Positions 26,406 to 35,516 are shown, counted from the first letter of the stretch. The stretch is DNA of 38,090 bases from Lysinibacillus mangiferihumi (GCF_003049665.1 NZ_PYWM01000040.1:1-38090); one strand, 5' to 3'. Notes: a model not told the origin generated them from the letters alone. Translations and numbers: made by a program.

Positions 26406-27554
26406 TTATTTCCCTCGCTTTTGTCCGATTGTTTTTGAATTACCTTCTACTAGCTTGCCATCGTGCCATATTTTTTGCACAGGTTTGCCAGGCACTTCAC
26501 GCGTCCACTTTTTATATGTTTTTTCATCGTTGTATGATAACAACGTAAGGACTTCACCATCTGCTCCCGCTCGACCAGTACGGCCCGAACGATGCAAATA
26601 CTGTTCAATTGTACGTGGTACATCGACATGAATAACATGTGTTAAACCGGCAATATCTAAACCACGTGCGGCTATATCAGTGGCGATTAAAATACGCGCT
26701 TCTCCTTTACGGAATGCATCTAATGCTTTTTTACGTTCTTCTTTTTTCATATCAGAATGTAAAGTGACAATTGGCGCTGAACGATATTGTAACTTCGTTT
26801 CTTTCATTAATAATTGATCGATATTATTGACGAAAGCAAGCGCACGTAACCCTTCTGTATGCGCCATTCTACGTAATAAGTCCGTTTTATCACGTTCTTC
26901 TACTTTCACAAATGAATGGACAACTTTGCCAACCTTCACCATATCTTCAGGTTTAATTTTGAAACGTAAAGGTTCAAACATCATGCGGCTAGCGACTAAT
27001 TCAATTTCCTCCGTAATTGTCGCAGAAACCACAACTACTTGGCGTCCGTAAGCCGCACCTTCGATAAATGATTTTACGACAACGCGATACTCGCGGCTCA
27101 ATAGCTGATCGCATTCATCTAAAATAACGGTTTCAATTTCTTTTAACTTCAATTTCCCTGAACGCACTAATTCGTTTAGGCGACCGGGTGTACCAACTAC
27201 GATTGTCGGTTTCTTCTTTAACTTCTCGATTTGTCTTGCAGAGTTTGCTCCGCCAATTAGTTGTTGTACTGTAATATCAGTACCGGCAATCCATTCACGG
27301 ATGACCTCGACAATTTGCATTGCTAATTCTTGAGACGGCGCAACAATCAGTCCTTGTGTTTGCTTTTTCGCCCCATTTACTTTATTTAGTAATGGCAACA
27401 CATAGGCCAATGTCTTACCTGAGCCTGTCGGTGATTCTGCTACAATATCTTTGCCTTCAAGCATTGCTGGAATCATTTCTTCTTGAATTTTCATCGCTTC
27501 TTCAAAGTTCCATTTTGCTTGCAATTCTTCTTTTAATAAATTAATTACTGACAT
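26406..27554 (-). CDS. DEAD-box-type RNA helicase
   Basis: The 382-residue protein has the superfamily 2 motifs in order: motif I SPTGSGKT, Ib TPGRL, motif II DECD in place of DEAD, motif III SAT, motif V ATDIAARGLD and motif VI HRSGRTGR. It ends soon after the second RecA domain with a basic tail (GNSKTIGQKRGK). The compact size resembles YfmL of B. subtilis, a cold-linked ribosome-assembly helicase, but the identity is not certain. The ATG at 27554 follows AAGGTGGG; a GTG four codons upstream lies in that site and is rejected. Confidence 0.88.
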   Translation of the reverse strand: MSVINLLKEELQAKWNFEEAMKIQEEMIPAMLEGKDIVAESPTGSGKTLAYVLPLLNKVNGAKKQTQGLIVAPSQELAMQIVEVIREWIAGTDITVQQLIGGANSARQIEKLKKKPTIVVGTPGRLNELVRSGKLKLKEIETVILDECDQLLSREYRVVVKSFIEGAAYGRQVVVVSATITEEIELVASRMMFEPLRFKIKPEDMVKVGKVVHSFVKVEERDKTDLLRRMAHTEGLRALAFVNNIDQLLMKETKLQYRSAPIVTLHSDMKKEERKKALDAFRKGEARILIATDIAARGLDIAGLTHVIHVDVPRTIEQYLHRSGRTGRAGADGEVLTLLSYNDEKTYKKWTREVPGKPVQKIWHDGKLVEGNSKTIGQKRGK

Positions 27555-27663
27555 GTTAATTCCCACCTTATTATCCTGCTTGACACTAGTTTAACACACT
27601 AACTGTGCACAAGCATTTTCCTGCTAAATAGATTGTTCGCGTTATTTTGATGTAGGCCTGTAT

Positions 27664-27698
27664 GGAAAAGGCTCACCCTTTTTCAACAGGTGAGCCAC
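27664..27698 (-). terminator. Terminator of the racemase-ligase operon
   Basis: GGCTCACC pairs with GGTGAGCC around an 11-base loop, followed by TTTT on the minus strand, four bases after the racemase stop codon. Confidence 0.8.
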
Positions 27699-27701
27699 AT
27701 G

Positions 27702-28403
27702 TTAATCCACTAATTCATAACCACATGCTACAATAGCACATTCCGCTAAAACGATTAATGAATCTATATATTTATCACATAATTTTAAATCTCGATTGAC
27801 GATAGATAACTCTGTACATCCTAGCACGATACGATCACAATTTAAAGCCAACATTGCCTCTTCGATAGGCAGCCAATCTTCTGTCGTTACATCTTTGCCA
27901 GCTTTCACATAATCGTAAATGATTGACATCACTTTTTCTTTCATAGGATTATCTGGTATAACTGGTGTAATACCATATTCCTCTAAAGCGCTTTGATACA
28001 TACCTGAAGTTAACGTACCGGTTGTCGCTAAAATACCAACGCGCTTTGCCCCTAAATCATGCGCACGTTTCGCCGTTTCACGAATCATATGCAACACAGG
28101 AACTGGAGAGCCTTGCGCTAATTCATCATAAAAGGTATGCGCCGTATTACACGGAATCGCAATTAAATTCGCTCCAACAGAAGCTAATTTTTTTGCATCC
28201 TCAACCAATACTGGAACAGGGTTTTCCTTTGTATTATCCAAAATAAAGGCCGTGCGATCTGGAATATTTGTATCATTGTCAATAATAGTATGGACATGCT
28301 CCTGATCTTTTGTTGCCTTTGTACGTCTTACAATCATTTCGCCAATAAACATTGTTGCAAGTGGACCAACGCCACCAATTATACCTAGAGTTTGTTTTTT
28401 CAT
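27702..28403 (-). CDS. Aspartate/glutamate racemase family protein
   Basis: The 233-residue protein has GIIGGVGPLAT at the N-terminus and the two catalytic cysteines of the family in IPCNTAH (Cys85) and LGCTELS (Cys196). It interconverts L- and D-amino acids without cofactor. The start overlaps the ligase gene by 4 bp (ATGA). In Enterococcus faecium an aspartate racemase gene lies beside the D-aspartate ligase gene for the peptidoglycan cross-bridge. The same pairing here makes D-aspartate supply the most likely role; this is inference from context. Confidence 0.88.
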   Translation of the reverse strand: MKKQTLGIIGGVGPLATMFIGEMIVRRTKATKDQEHVHTIIDNDTNIPDRTAFILDNTKENPVPVLVEDAKKLASVGANLIAIPCNTAHTFYDELAQGSPVPVLHMIRETAKRAHDLGAKRVGILATTGTLTSGMYQSALEEYGITPVIPDNPMKEKVMSIIYDYVKAGKDVTTEDWLPIEEAMLALNCDRIVLGCTELSIVNRDLKLCDKYIDSLIVLAECAIVACGYELVD

Positions 28404-29629
28404 GAGTTAGACAGACCTTTGTTGTTAAAATATTTCTTATATTTGCGATAAAAGCTTAAGTTTTCAAGCGTTACATTTAACCAACGTTTCGCATTCATAT
28501 CTTTATAATTAAAAATAGAATCCGTTGCTAAACCTTGGCGAATTAAACTCTTTGCTTCCATCACAAGCTTGTCATTTAATACGTATTTAAATAATACACC
28601 ATTTGGCACAATCGTCCAGAGGTGCTTGTTCTGCACATATGTAAGCTGTTGTTTACTCCCTCGAATAAAATCATCCGCTACATACTGCATTAAATTATAG
28701 CCGCTTGCCGTCACATAATAATTCGATAGTTCATTATGTAATTCTATACTTAACAATTTGTACAACCCATCACGTTCATCAAATTTCATATCGAATGTAG
28801 CAAAGCCTTGAAATTTTAGCGCCTCTAGAAATGTTTTCACACATTCCATTAGTTCTTTGTCGTAAGTGGTCATAATGGCGACATAACGCCCAATACCATC
28901 CGGTGAATGCTCTTCTAAAATGGGGTTCCCTACAGATAGTAGCTTGACTTTGTGATCTTGTCCAACATAAGCATTCACAACACGCATATTAGCATCTTCG
29001 CCTGGAATATATTGCTGAACCATTAAGTCATCGCGATATGCTGACTCCTTATAGATTGCTTGGAAAATAGCATCTTTTTCTTCTTCATTTTGTGCAATAT
29101 ATACCTTTTTCTTACCAGGGAAAATACAACTTGCGTACTTCGTCATATTCATCGGCTTAATGACAACTGGATAGTCAAGTGTCTTCAATTCCTCGTAATC
29201 ATTGACCGTACATACATGCATATCAGGATAATGGAAACCATACTGTTCGCACAACTGATACATGCTTTCTCGTGTTAATAATTGATTTGCAAGGTGTTCA
29301 TCGACATAGGGAATTACATAATCATCACATAGCTCCTCTTTATGATGCACAATTTTCTTTACATAAAACTCATCACAGGCTAAAAGCAATAACTTCTTTT
29401 CGGGAAATTCTTCTGCAATGGCTTGTAAAGCAACAACAAAGCGCTCTTCAATATGCAACCTTGGTACTTCACGAAAAGTGAATAAATCACTTTGGTGAAT
29501 TTTTTCCATATTCGTATGATTTAATGCAAGTGGTTTAACGCCATAGGACTCGTAAAATGCTCGTGCCATGCCGTAAGCATTCATTTCATCGCCCAATAAA
29601 ACTGGTAAAAAAGTGTGCTCAATGGCCAT
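28400..29629 (-). CDS. ATP-grasp ligase, probable D-aspartate ligase
   Basis: The 409-residue protein has an N-terminal Rossmann-like domain (LLGDEMNAYGMARAFYE), a B-domain VVIKPMNMTKYAS, and the ATP-grasp C-terminal part with LMVQQYIPGEDANMR, ATFDMKFDERDG and the metal-binding LLSIELHNELSNYYV. It ligates a carboxylate to an amine using ATP. Size, domain order and the adjacent racemase resemble Asl of Enterococcus faecium, which adds D-Asp to the lysine of the peptidoglycan precursor. Lysinibacillus walls are A4-alpha (L-Lys-D-Asp), which fits. The ATG at 29629 is used; a TTG three codons before is the alternative, and both have only a weak AAAGTGAG site. Confidence 0.82.
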   Translation of the reverse strand: MAIEHTFLPVLLGDEMNAYGMARAFYESYGVKPLALNHTNMEKIHQSDLFTFREVPRLHIEERFVVALQAIAEEFPEKKLLLLACDEFYVKKIVHHKEELCDDYVIPYVDEHLANQLLTRESMYQLCEQYGFHYPDMHVCTVNDYEELKTLDYPVVIKPMNMTKYASCIFPGKKKVYIAQNEEEKDAIFQAIYKESAYRDDLMVQQYIPGEDANMRVVNAYVGQDHKVKLLSVGNPILEEHSPDGIGRYVAIMTTYDKELMECVKTFLEALKFQGFATFDMKFDERDGLYKLLSIELHNELSNYYVTASGYNLMQYVADDFIRGSKQQLTYVQNKHLWTIVPNGVLFKYVLNDKLVMEAKSLIRQGLATDSIFNYKDMNAKRWLNVTLENLSFYRKYKKYFNNKGLSNS

Positions 29630-29716
29630 TCTACTCAACTCACTTTAGCTTTTTATTTATTAGTGTAACATACTTTCGTGCAATCCTAGCTGCGCTCTAT
29701 AGCACTCCTCCATACA

Positions 29717-30703
29717 TTATTTATGAACCGCTACCGCTTGCATATTTAGCTCCTGATAGCTCTTAAAAAATTCATCTACATTGTATGAAACATTGCCTTG
29801 CAATGGATCCATTACGACAACTTGTTTATTTGAATAACCGGTTAATACGACTGCATGTAAATTTATGTACGCATCACGTTTCAACGTTTCTCCTTCATAA
29901 ATCCATCCTTTATTGCCAGTTGTTTTAGGTGTCGATAAATCAAGCGTTACCCATACAACAACCGGTACCCCCTCCTCAACAAGCTCTAAAATATCACTTT
30001 GTGATGCACCGCTCATATTCGTTACCCGCAAGTTGGATTGCTTATCTGCAATCACCGCTTCTGCCGCTTTCACAATTGGCGCAGCAAAGACATACATACC
30101 ATTGGCCTTATCGCGCGGATTTCCTGCGTAAGCAACAGCTGGATTCGGCCCATATCGCTGACCACCTGCTGTATAAATATTCTGTTTAGGCAAATAGGTA
30201 TCAGCCATTTCAAGCTTTGTCACATCCATACCATAATAATTTAAAATAGCAGTTAGTGAGGTAATTTCACAACCTTGGGGAAGCTCTGGTTTTTGCATAA
30301 TGACTGGAACTGCTAGCTCCTGTTCTGCTCTAGAGGAATGTGCTGGCAATCGGTAATAGGGCTTGGTCACGTCATACGTAAATTTTTCGATTGTCGTATA
30401 GCCATCATTGTCACCAACGTTATTAAGCGTTGTTGCAGTAATCGTATATTCCCTACCTTCTACAAGGTTTGTAAAAGTAGCTTCTCCCTCATCAGAGCCC
30501 ATCGCTTCTTCGATTTTCTTACCAGACTCCACATCTGTCAGTTTTATATATAAATTAGGAATCGGTGCACCACTATTAAATTCTACCGTCAAAACTGTTA
30601 ATTCATTTTTAGGTCGACTCTGCTTTGTAAATTGATTACAACCAGAAAGTAGCATGATAATCATAATCCCTACTATTAAAAGACGTTTATAATCCCTCCA
30701 CAA
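29717..30703 (-). CDS. Lipoprotein with C39-like cysteine peptidase domain
   Basis: The 328-residue protein has a lipobox LLSGC (Cys22) after a short membrane segment, so it is anchored outside the cell. Residues about 40-115 look like a beta-sandwich of the Cna-B/PEGA kind (PIPNLYIKLTD, EATFTNLVEGREYTITA). The catalytic part follows: PQGCEITS (Cys145), INLHAVVLTGY (His283) and MDPLQG (Asp299), the triad pattern of YvpB/C39-like peptidases. The target is unknown. It starts with TTG at 30703 after a distant AGGAG; a later ATG would cut the signal peptide. It is 87 bp upstream of the ligase on the same strand. Confidence 0.8.
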   Translation of the reverse strand: MWRDYKRLLIVGIMIIMLLSGCNQFTKQSRPKNELTVLTVEFNSGAPIPNLYIKLTDVESGKKIEEAMGSDEGEATFTNLVEGREYTITATTLNNVGDNDGYTTIEKFTYDVTKPYYRLPAHSSRAEQELAVPVIMQKPELPQGCEITSLTAILNYYGMDVTKLEMADTYLPKQNIYTAGGQRYGPNPAVAYAGNPRDKANGMYVFAAPIVKAAEAVIADKQSNLRVTNMSGASQSDILELVEEGVPVVVWVTLDLSTPKTTGNKGWIYEGETLKRDAYINLHAVVLTGYSNKQVVVMDPLQGNVSYNVDEFFKSYQELNMQAVAVHK

Positions 30704-30858
30704 GACAAATTCCGCTCCTATCTTTCGAAGAATTAGTCAATCTTCTATACTATTTTTACTATTTGTCGTAGTCTCATTATACGCTAATTTAGTAGGTGTT
30801 CATATTTTATCCTGCTACTTTTCAATGATTAGACAAAACTAGTGCACTTACTGCTACT

Positions 30859-32355
30859 TTAAGTAGTTGCTATTTTAGGTCGTAGTGTGTGTTTTAACAC
30901 CTTTCCAGATGCATTGCGCGGTAGCTGCGCTAAAAATTCAATGTCAAAAGGTACTTTATATTTGGCAAGCTGTGTTTGACAATAGGCTAAAATAGTAGCC
31001 TCCTCTAACACCTTTCCTTCCTTTAATACAACAAAGGCTTTTGGTACTTCCCCGTATACTTCATGTGGTAATCCGACAACTGCTGCTTCTAAAATTTCTG
31101 GCAGTTGATATAAAACTTCTTCAATTTCAATTGGATAAATATTTTCCCCACCACGAATAATCATATCTTTTTTGCGATCTACTATATATAAGTAACCTTC
31201 TTCATCGAACCTTCCTAAATCACCTGAATAGAGCCAGCCATCTCGAATTGTTCGAGCCGTTTCTTCCTCATTGCGTAAATACCCTTTCATCACCTGTGGC
31301 CCTCTCACGCAAATTTCTCCAACCTCGCCTGCTGGTACAGTTTCTCCCAAACTATCTACTACACGAACTTCTGTCTGTGCTAACGGTTTGCCGACTGAAC
31401 CGATTTTCGTCAATGCATCAGCGTCTAACAGTGATGTAGCAGCCGGTGAATTTTCAGTTTGTCCATATAAATTTTGCACGTTTACATTCGGTAATGCCTC
31501 TTTCACTTGCTTCACAAGTTCATATGGCATCGGAGCCGCTCCATAACATAATAAACGTAAAGCTTTAAAACGATGATTCTTAAATGCAGGTGTGTTTAAT
31601 AGAATTGTATACATGGAAGGGACACCAAAGAAAATTGTCGCCTGCGTTTTAGCAAGTTGCTCTAATGTATTTATAGGTGAAAAGCTTTCCTCTATAATTA
31701 CGGTTCCACCTTTATAGAACATCGGCATGGCAAATACATGCAGTCCCGCACAATGAAACAATGGCGTACAAATAAACATCCTATCTTGAGCGGTCATAGT
31801 CATCGATGCTGACCAAATAGCCGCCGTCGATGCAATATTTTGATGCGTTAGCATGACACCTTTCGGCTTGCCTGTCGTACCGGACGTATACATAACAACT
31901 GCCGTATCATTCGCATGTAATGGGGTAATCGTTCTTTGGCCCTGACAGTTTTCGATAACCTCTTTCATTTCCTTTAAGCCGATTATATGTGGAAATGAAT
32001 AGCTAACATCCGCTAATACTTCGGCTATTCGCTCATCATAAATAAGCCCTTTTGCTTCAGAGTGTTTGACAATAAAGTCTACCTCCCGTGCTGCTAACTT
32101 CGTATTAATAGGCATTACAACAAAACCGGCTAACTGAATACCCATGTAAGCAATTAAAAATAAATCAGAATTAAGTGTATATAATGCAATGACATCGTCT
32201 TTTTCAAACCCCTGTTGTTGCAAATACGCAGCAAATCTTTCTGTATGCTGATAAAACTCACTATACGTTACTTTTTGTTGTGCATAAATTGTCGCAATAG
32301 CATCTGGTTGCTGTGTAGCATAATGTTGTAAAATATCCGTCATAAACATCGTCAT
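30859..32355 (-). CDS. Acyl-CoA synthetase (AMP-forming)
   Basis: The 498-residue adenylate-forming enzyme has A3 MYTSGTTGKPKGVMLTHQN, A5 NLYGQTENSP, A7 YSGDLGRFDEEGY, A8 RKKDMIIRGGENIYP and A10 NASGKVLK. It activates a carboxylic acid to its CoA thioester. Overall pattern and length fit medium- or long-chain fatty acyl-CoA ligases (FadD/YngI type), but the acid cannot be told. I use the ATG at 32355, six bases after GAGGGGG; neighbouring ATGs at 32358 and 32349 are possible. Single gene; no beta-oxidation genes nearby. Confidence 0.9.
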   Translation of the reverse strand: MTMFMTDILQHYATQQPDAIATIYAQQKVTYSEFYQHTERFAAYLQQQGFEKDDVIALYTLNSDLFLIAYMGIQLAGFVVMPINTKLAAREVDFIVKHSEAKGLIYDERIAEVLADVSYSFPHIIGLKEMKEVIENCQGQRTITPLHANDTAVVMYTSGTTGKPKGVMLTHQNIASTAAIWSASMTMTAQDRMFICTPLFHCAGLHVFAMPMFYKGGTVIIEESFSPINTLEQLAKTQATIFFGVPSMYTILLNTPAFKNHRFKALRLLCYGAAPMPYELVKQVKEALPNVNVQNLYGQTENSPAATSLLDADALTKIGSVGKPLAQTEVRVVDSLGETVPAGEVGEICVRGPQVMKGYLRNEEETARTIRDGWLYSGDLGRFDEEGYLYIVDRKKDMIIRGGENIYPIEIEEVLYQLPEILEAAVVGLPHEVYGEVPKAFVVLKEGKVLEEATILAYCQTQLAKYKVPFDIEFLAQLPRNASGKVLKHTLRPKIATT

Positions 32356-32601
32356 CATAAACCCCCTCATTATTTTTCGTTACTAATGTCATTTTACTTC
32401 ATCAAAAAAAGATTCTGCTAAAAAGTAAGAAAATTCAGATTACAATAACCATTTTATCAAGCTACCATTTCGTTAGCAATTTTTCCTCACATTCAAAATA
32501 TGTATGCTATGTCACAAAATATTCTTATACATATTACTTTTCTATCAAATTCTGTTAGGTGTATGATACTTGTAAAATTATTTGAAAAGAAAGGCCTGAT
32601 A

Positions 32602-33216
32602 ATGATGCTGTATGCACTTTTAGGAGATTTACATTCTAATATTGCTGATACAAAAGCAGTATTAACTCATATACAACAAACAGCGAAAGATGCTGAAATA
32701 ATAGGATTAGGCGATTTATATGAATGTACAGTGAGTAAGAAAAAAGCAAAAACGATATCAGGCTTACCTTTGCAAAAAGCCGCAATTATTGAAAATGATT
32801 TCGAGCAATTACTGACATTCCCGTCAATACGAGGTAATCAAGAAGAACGCATCACACATGTTACAGGCATTGAGCGCTTTATTACATTGCCTGAAATAAT
32901 GGATATTGATGGTGCAATGCTTATTCATGGACACCAATTCCAGTGGAGTGTTTCCTGGCAACCTATGTTCCCAAATATTGATAAGCAAATTCTTTTTTTC
33001 GGACATAGCCATGAATCAGGGATTTATCGTCAAAATAAAAAGTTGCCAATTCGGATTCATTTTGGACAACCGATTGAGTTACAAGCAAAACAATATCGCA
33101 TCAATGTCGGCTCTGTAGTGGATCACCGTGAGTGGTGCCTCTATGATAGCGACAAGCGAACTGTCACTTTTATGTGCGCATCGTCCTTCGAAGCAAAGTA
33201 TGCAGTTGGTATTTAA
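32602..33216 (+). CDS. Metallophosphoesterase family protein
   Basis: The 204-residue protein has the calcineurin-like motifs: LLGDLHSN (Asp, His), GLGDLYE (Asp), RGNQEE in place of the usual GNH, LIHGHQ and FGHSHESG. It resembles YfcE/PrpE-like phosphodiesterases but the replaced histidine in GNQ is unusual, so activity may be altered. The ATG at 32602 follows GAAAGG; the frame is open further upstream without support. The last 22 bases of the gene form the left arm of a perfect hairpin. Confidence 0.78.
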   Translation: MMLYALLGDLHSNIADTKAVLTHIQQTAKDAEIIGLGDLYECTVSKKKAKTISGLPLQKAAIIENDFEQLLTFPSIRGNQEERITHVTGIERFITLPEIMDIDGAMLIHGHQFQWSVSWQPMFPNIDKQILFFGHSHESGIYRQNKKLPIRIHFGQPIELQAKQYRINVGSVVDHREWCLYDSDKRTVTFMCASSFEAKYAVGI

Positions 33217-33241
33217 CTTAGATACCAACTGCATACTTTAA
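33195..33241 (+). terminator. Long perfect hairpin at the gene end
   Basis: An 18-bp perfect stem (33195-33212 with 33222-33239) spans the stop codon of the phosphoesterase gene. The tail is T-poor (TTTAATC), so it is either a weak terminator or an RNA-stabilising hairpin. Confidence 0.6.
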
Positions 33242-33410
33242 TCTCGTTATGACTACTAAAACGTTGATATTCGCTACTGCGGTACTTTCCGCAAGAGTCA
33301 CAGCCCTCGCTACCATCAACTAGTATCGCCTATTAATAAAATATTTCCCACTTTCTACCTCACAGCAAAAGCAATCCCTCATTACAACGAATTTTGCTAC
33401 AGCTACTTTC

Positions 33411-34275
33411 ATTCCTTTAAAAGAAACCTTTGATTGTCGCAGAAAGTAGCGACTACAGTGGTATTAACTTTAGCTGAAAGCCCTGTAGGAACGAAGCATT
33501 TTAATAGTAGATGCTACTCGTTGATTGGAGTGGAAGGCGCGACACTCCTGCAGGAAAGCACGAGCTGAAAATCCATTTTGCGGCGACCCGCCGCAAAATT
33601 AGTTGAAGCCGTGCCTGCGGAAAGGGAGCGCCTGGAACGGAAATCAGCTTGCACTTTGTGGCAGGTTGTACTATGAAAAAGTGGAGTGGTAAGTGCTTGA
33701 TGGATAACAACTGTCTACTCATTCCTTTAAAAGAAACCTTTGATTGTCGCAGAAAGTAGCGACTACAGTGGTATTAACTTTTGCTAAAAGCCCTGTAGGA
33801 ACGAAGTATTTTAATAGTAGATGCTACTCGTTGATTGGAGTGGAAGGCGCGACACTCCTGCAGGAAAGCACGAGCTGAAAATCCATTTTGCGGCGACCCG
33901 CCGCAAAATTAGTTGAAGCCGTGCCTGCGGAAAGGGAGCGCCTGGAACGGAAATCAGCTTGCACTTTGTGGCAGGTTGTACTATGAAAAAGTGGAGTGGT
34001 AAGTGCTTGATGGATAACAACTGTCTACTCATTCCTTTAAAAGAAACCTTTGATTGTCGCAGAAAGTAGCGACTACAGTGGTATTAACTTTTGCTAAAAG
34101 CCCTGTAGGAACGAAGTATTTTAATAGTAGATGCTACTCGTTGATTGGAGTGGAAGGCGCGACACTCCTGCAGGAAAGCACGAGCTGAAAATCCATTTTG
34201 CGGCGACCCGCCGCAAAATTAGTTGAAGCCGTGCCTGCGGAAAGGGAGCGCCTGCAACGGAAATCAGCTTGCACT
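33411..34275 (+). repeat. 310-bp tandem repeat, 2.8 copies
   Basis: Copies begin with ATTCCTTTAA at 33411, 33721 and 34031, exactly 310 bp apart; the third stops after GCTTGCAC near 34275. Copies 2 and 3 share changes not found in copy 1 (for example TTTTGCTAAAAG versus TTTAGCTGAAAG), so the last duplication is the younger one. The identical 73-codon minus-strand frames inside the first two copies lack a ribosome binding site and are not called as genes. The 33242-33410 stretch before it holds AT-rich sequence with no gene. Confidence 0.93.
33521..33647 (+). repeat. GC-rich element within tandem copy 1
   Basis: From TTGATTGGAGTGG to GGAAATCAG, nearly identical to 7456-7583. ATTTTGCGGCG (33575-33585) and CGCCGCAAAAT (33589-33599) form a perfect 11-bp hairpin with a three-base loop. 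The same element is at 33831-33957 and 34141-34267. Confidence 0.88.
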
Positions 34276-34322
34276 ATACAGCGCTACGGGGTGTTTACCT
34301 GATTAGTATTTATCAATAAAAT

Positions 34323-34357
34323 AAAACGCTAAAATTGCGAACAATTTTAGCGTTTTA
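34323..34357 (-). terminator. Terminator of the DUF305-like gene
   Basis: AAAACGCTAAAATTG pairs with CAATTTTAGCGTTTT, a 15-bp perfect stem with a four-base loop and A/T-rich flanks. Confidence 0.85.
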
Positions 34358-34360
34358 CTC

Positions 34361-34939
34361 TTAACAATCACAATCTTGTGCCGCATCAAGTAATTTTTGC
34401 ATTTCATCAATTTGACAACATAGTGTTTGAATCATGCATTGAAGTATTGGTATTAACTCTTGGCATATGCAGAATCTTAAAACATTTTGGGCGAGTCGTA
34501 CACCTGCTTGATGGTGAACAATCATATCTTGTAGATAATTTACATTGATGCTATTAGAAGTTGGTGGTGAGCATAATGCTTGGAACATCGTTTCAGCAAT
34601 ATCTTTAAATGTACACATATATTCATATAATTCATATTCTGAATTTTGGACGATACAGCATCTGTTTTGTATTGCTTCTAAACTATCTACTATTTCAGTA
34701 TGCGTTTTGATCACTTCTAATGCGAAATTTTGAACGGGGATATTCGTTGTATATTGCAAAACATTTTCGGACATTTTAATGGCGGCTACTTGATGTGGAA
34801 TTATTTGTTTGATGAAATTTTCAGATATGCTACATGTTATCGTGACATACGTCATCCCTTGCATCATCTTGTTGATTATTCTTTTGTTTTCCTCTAAATA
34901 TGCCTGTGTTACATTACTAAGTGGAATTGGTTTGGTCAT
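34361..34939 (-). CDS. DUF305-like four-helix protein, Cys-rich C-terminus
   Basis: The 192-residue protein carries two copies of a DUF305-type helix: IIPHQVAAIKMSENVL in the first half and MIVHHQAGVRLAQNVLRF in the second. DUF305 proteins are ferritin-like helical bundles, often tied to metal or spore biology. The C-terminal 50 residues hold eight cysteines (CICQ, CMIQTLCCQ, CDC), unlike the usual family, which suggests metal binding or disulfide cross-linking. No signal peptide. AAAGGAG precedes the ATG at 34939. Single gene on the minus strand with its own terminator. Confidence 0.65.
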   Translation of the reverse strand: MTKPIPLSNVTQAYLEENKRIINKMMQGMTYVTITCSISENFIKQIIPHQVAAIKMSENVLQYTTNIPVQNFALEVIKTHTEIVDSLEAIQNRCCIVQNSEYELYEYMCTFKDIAETMFQALCSPPTSNSINVNYLQDMIVHHQAGVRLAQNVLRFCICQELIPILQCMIQTLCCQIDEMQKLLDAAQDCDC

Positions 34940-35032
34940 TAGACACACTCCTTTCAGAGTAATGTATGCCAAATAGGTTGTTGTGTGATAGACATTTGTA
35001 CCACCAAAATCGCTAATAATGCCAAGGATTAT

Positions 35033-35215
35033 CTATATCTCTTTATATGTATGTAAACAATTTTGACAAATGCACTTTTTAGGTTCCTTAGAGATTGCCT
35101 TTATAATACCTTCTGGGAATTTTTCGGTCATACACCAGCATGTCTTTTGACCTTCTACTACGCCACAATGATTTTCCTTCCCACATATTGGGCAACGCTG
35201 TTCTTCATATTGCAC
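35033..35215 (-). CDS. Cysteine-rich CWC family protein
   Basis: The 60-residue protein has CPICGKENHCG, then TCWCM and CICQNC, the Cys-rich CWC pattern of likely zinc-binding small proteins with unknown function. I start at the GTG at 35215, which has AAAGGAG at 9 nt. An ATG at 35269 would add 18 residues without a site. It is in line with the spore-protein-like gene upstream. Confidence 0.78.
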   Translation of the reverse strand: MQYEEQRCPICGKENHCGVVEGQKTCWCMTEKFPEGIIKAISKEPKKCICQNCLHTYKEI

Positions 35216-35300
35216 TTCCACACACTCCTTTCCATTCCATTGTACTGTACAAGAAAAGGAGTACGACATACATTTTTTGTTCGCACTCCCTTTATTATCA

Positions 35301-35501
35301 TTACTTGCGCATAGATTGATCTATTTCCGCCTTCACTTCTTCACTGTTTGTATCACTATATAGGGCAGTACCAAACCCACCGTTTTTAGCTAATATCTCT
35401 TTTACTTCGTTATAAGATAAACCGGCTTGAGCATTTTTACGTTTTACTTCACTAATATTTGTACCGGACACCGTAAGCTGTTCTTCATTTATATTATGCA
35501 A
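35301..35501 (-). CDS. Probable gamma-type small acid-soluble spore protein
   Basis: The 66-residue protein has two related stretches: GTNISEVKRKNAQAG and DTNSEEVKAEIDQSM, joined by GGFGTALYSDTN. This resembles the repeat and protease-site layout of gamma SASPs (GQFGTEFASETN), which store amino acids in spores and are cut during germination. The match is from memory and the protein is more diverged than SspE. It starts with TTG at 35501 after GGAAGG; no ATG is available. Confidence 0.55.
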   Translation of the reverse strand: MHNINEEQLTVSGTNISEVKRKNAQAGLSYNEVKEILAKNGGFGTALYSDTNSEEVKAEIDQSMRK

Positions 35502-35516
35502 GTAAACCCATCCTTC

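Noticed and set aside
33501..34032. Two identical 73-codon minus-strand frames
   Set aside because: They lie 310 bp apart within the tandem repeat and encode the same sequence only because the DNA is repeated; no ribosome binding site was found.
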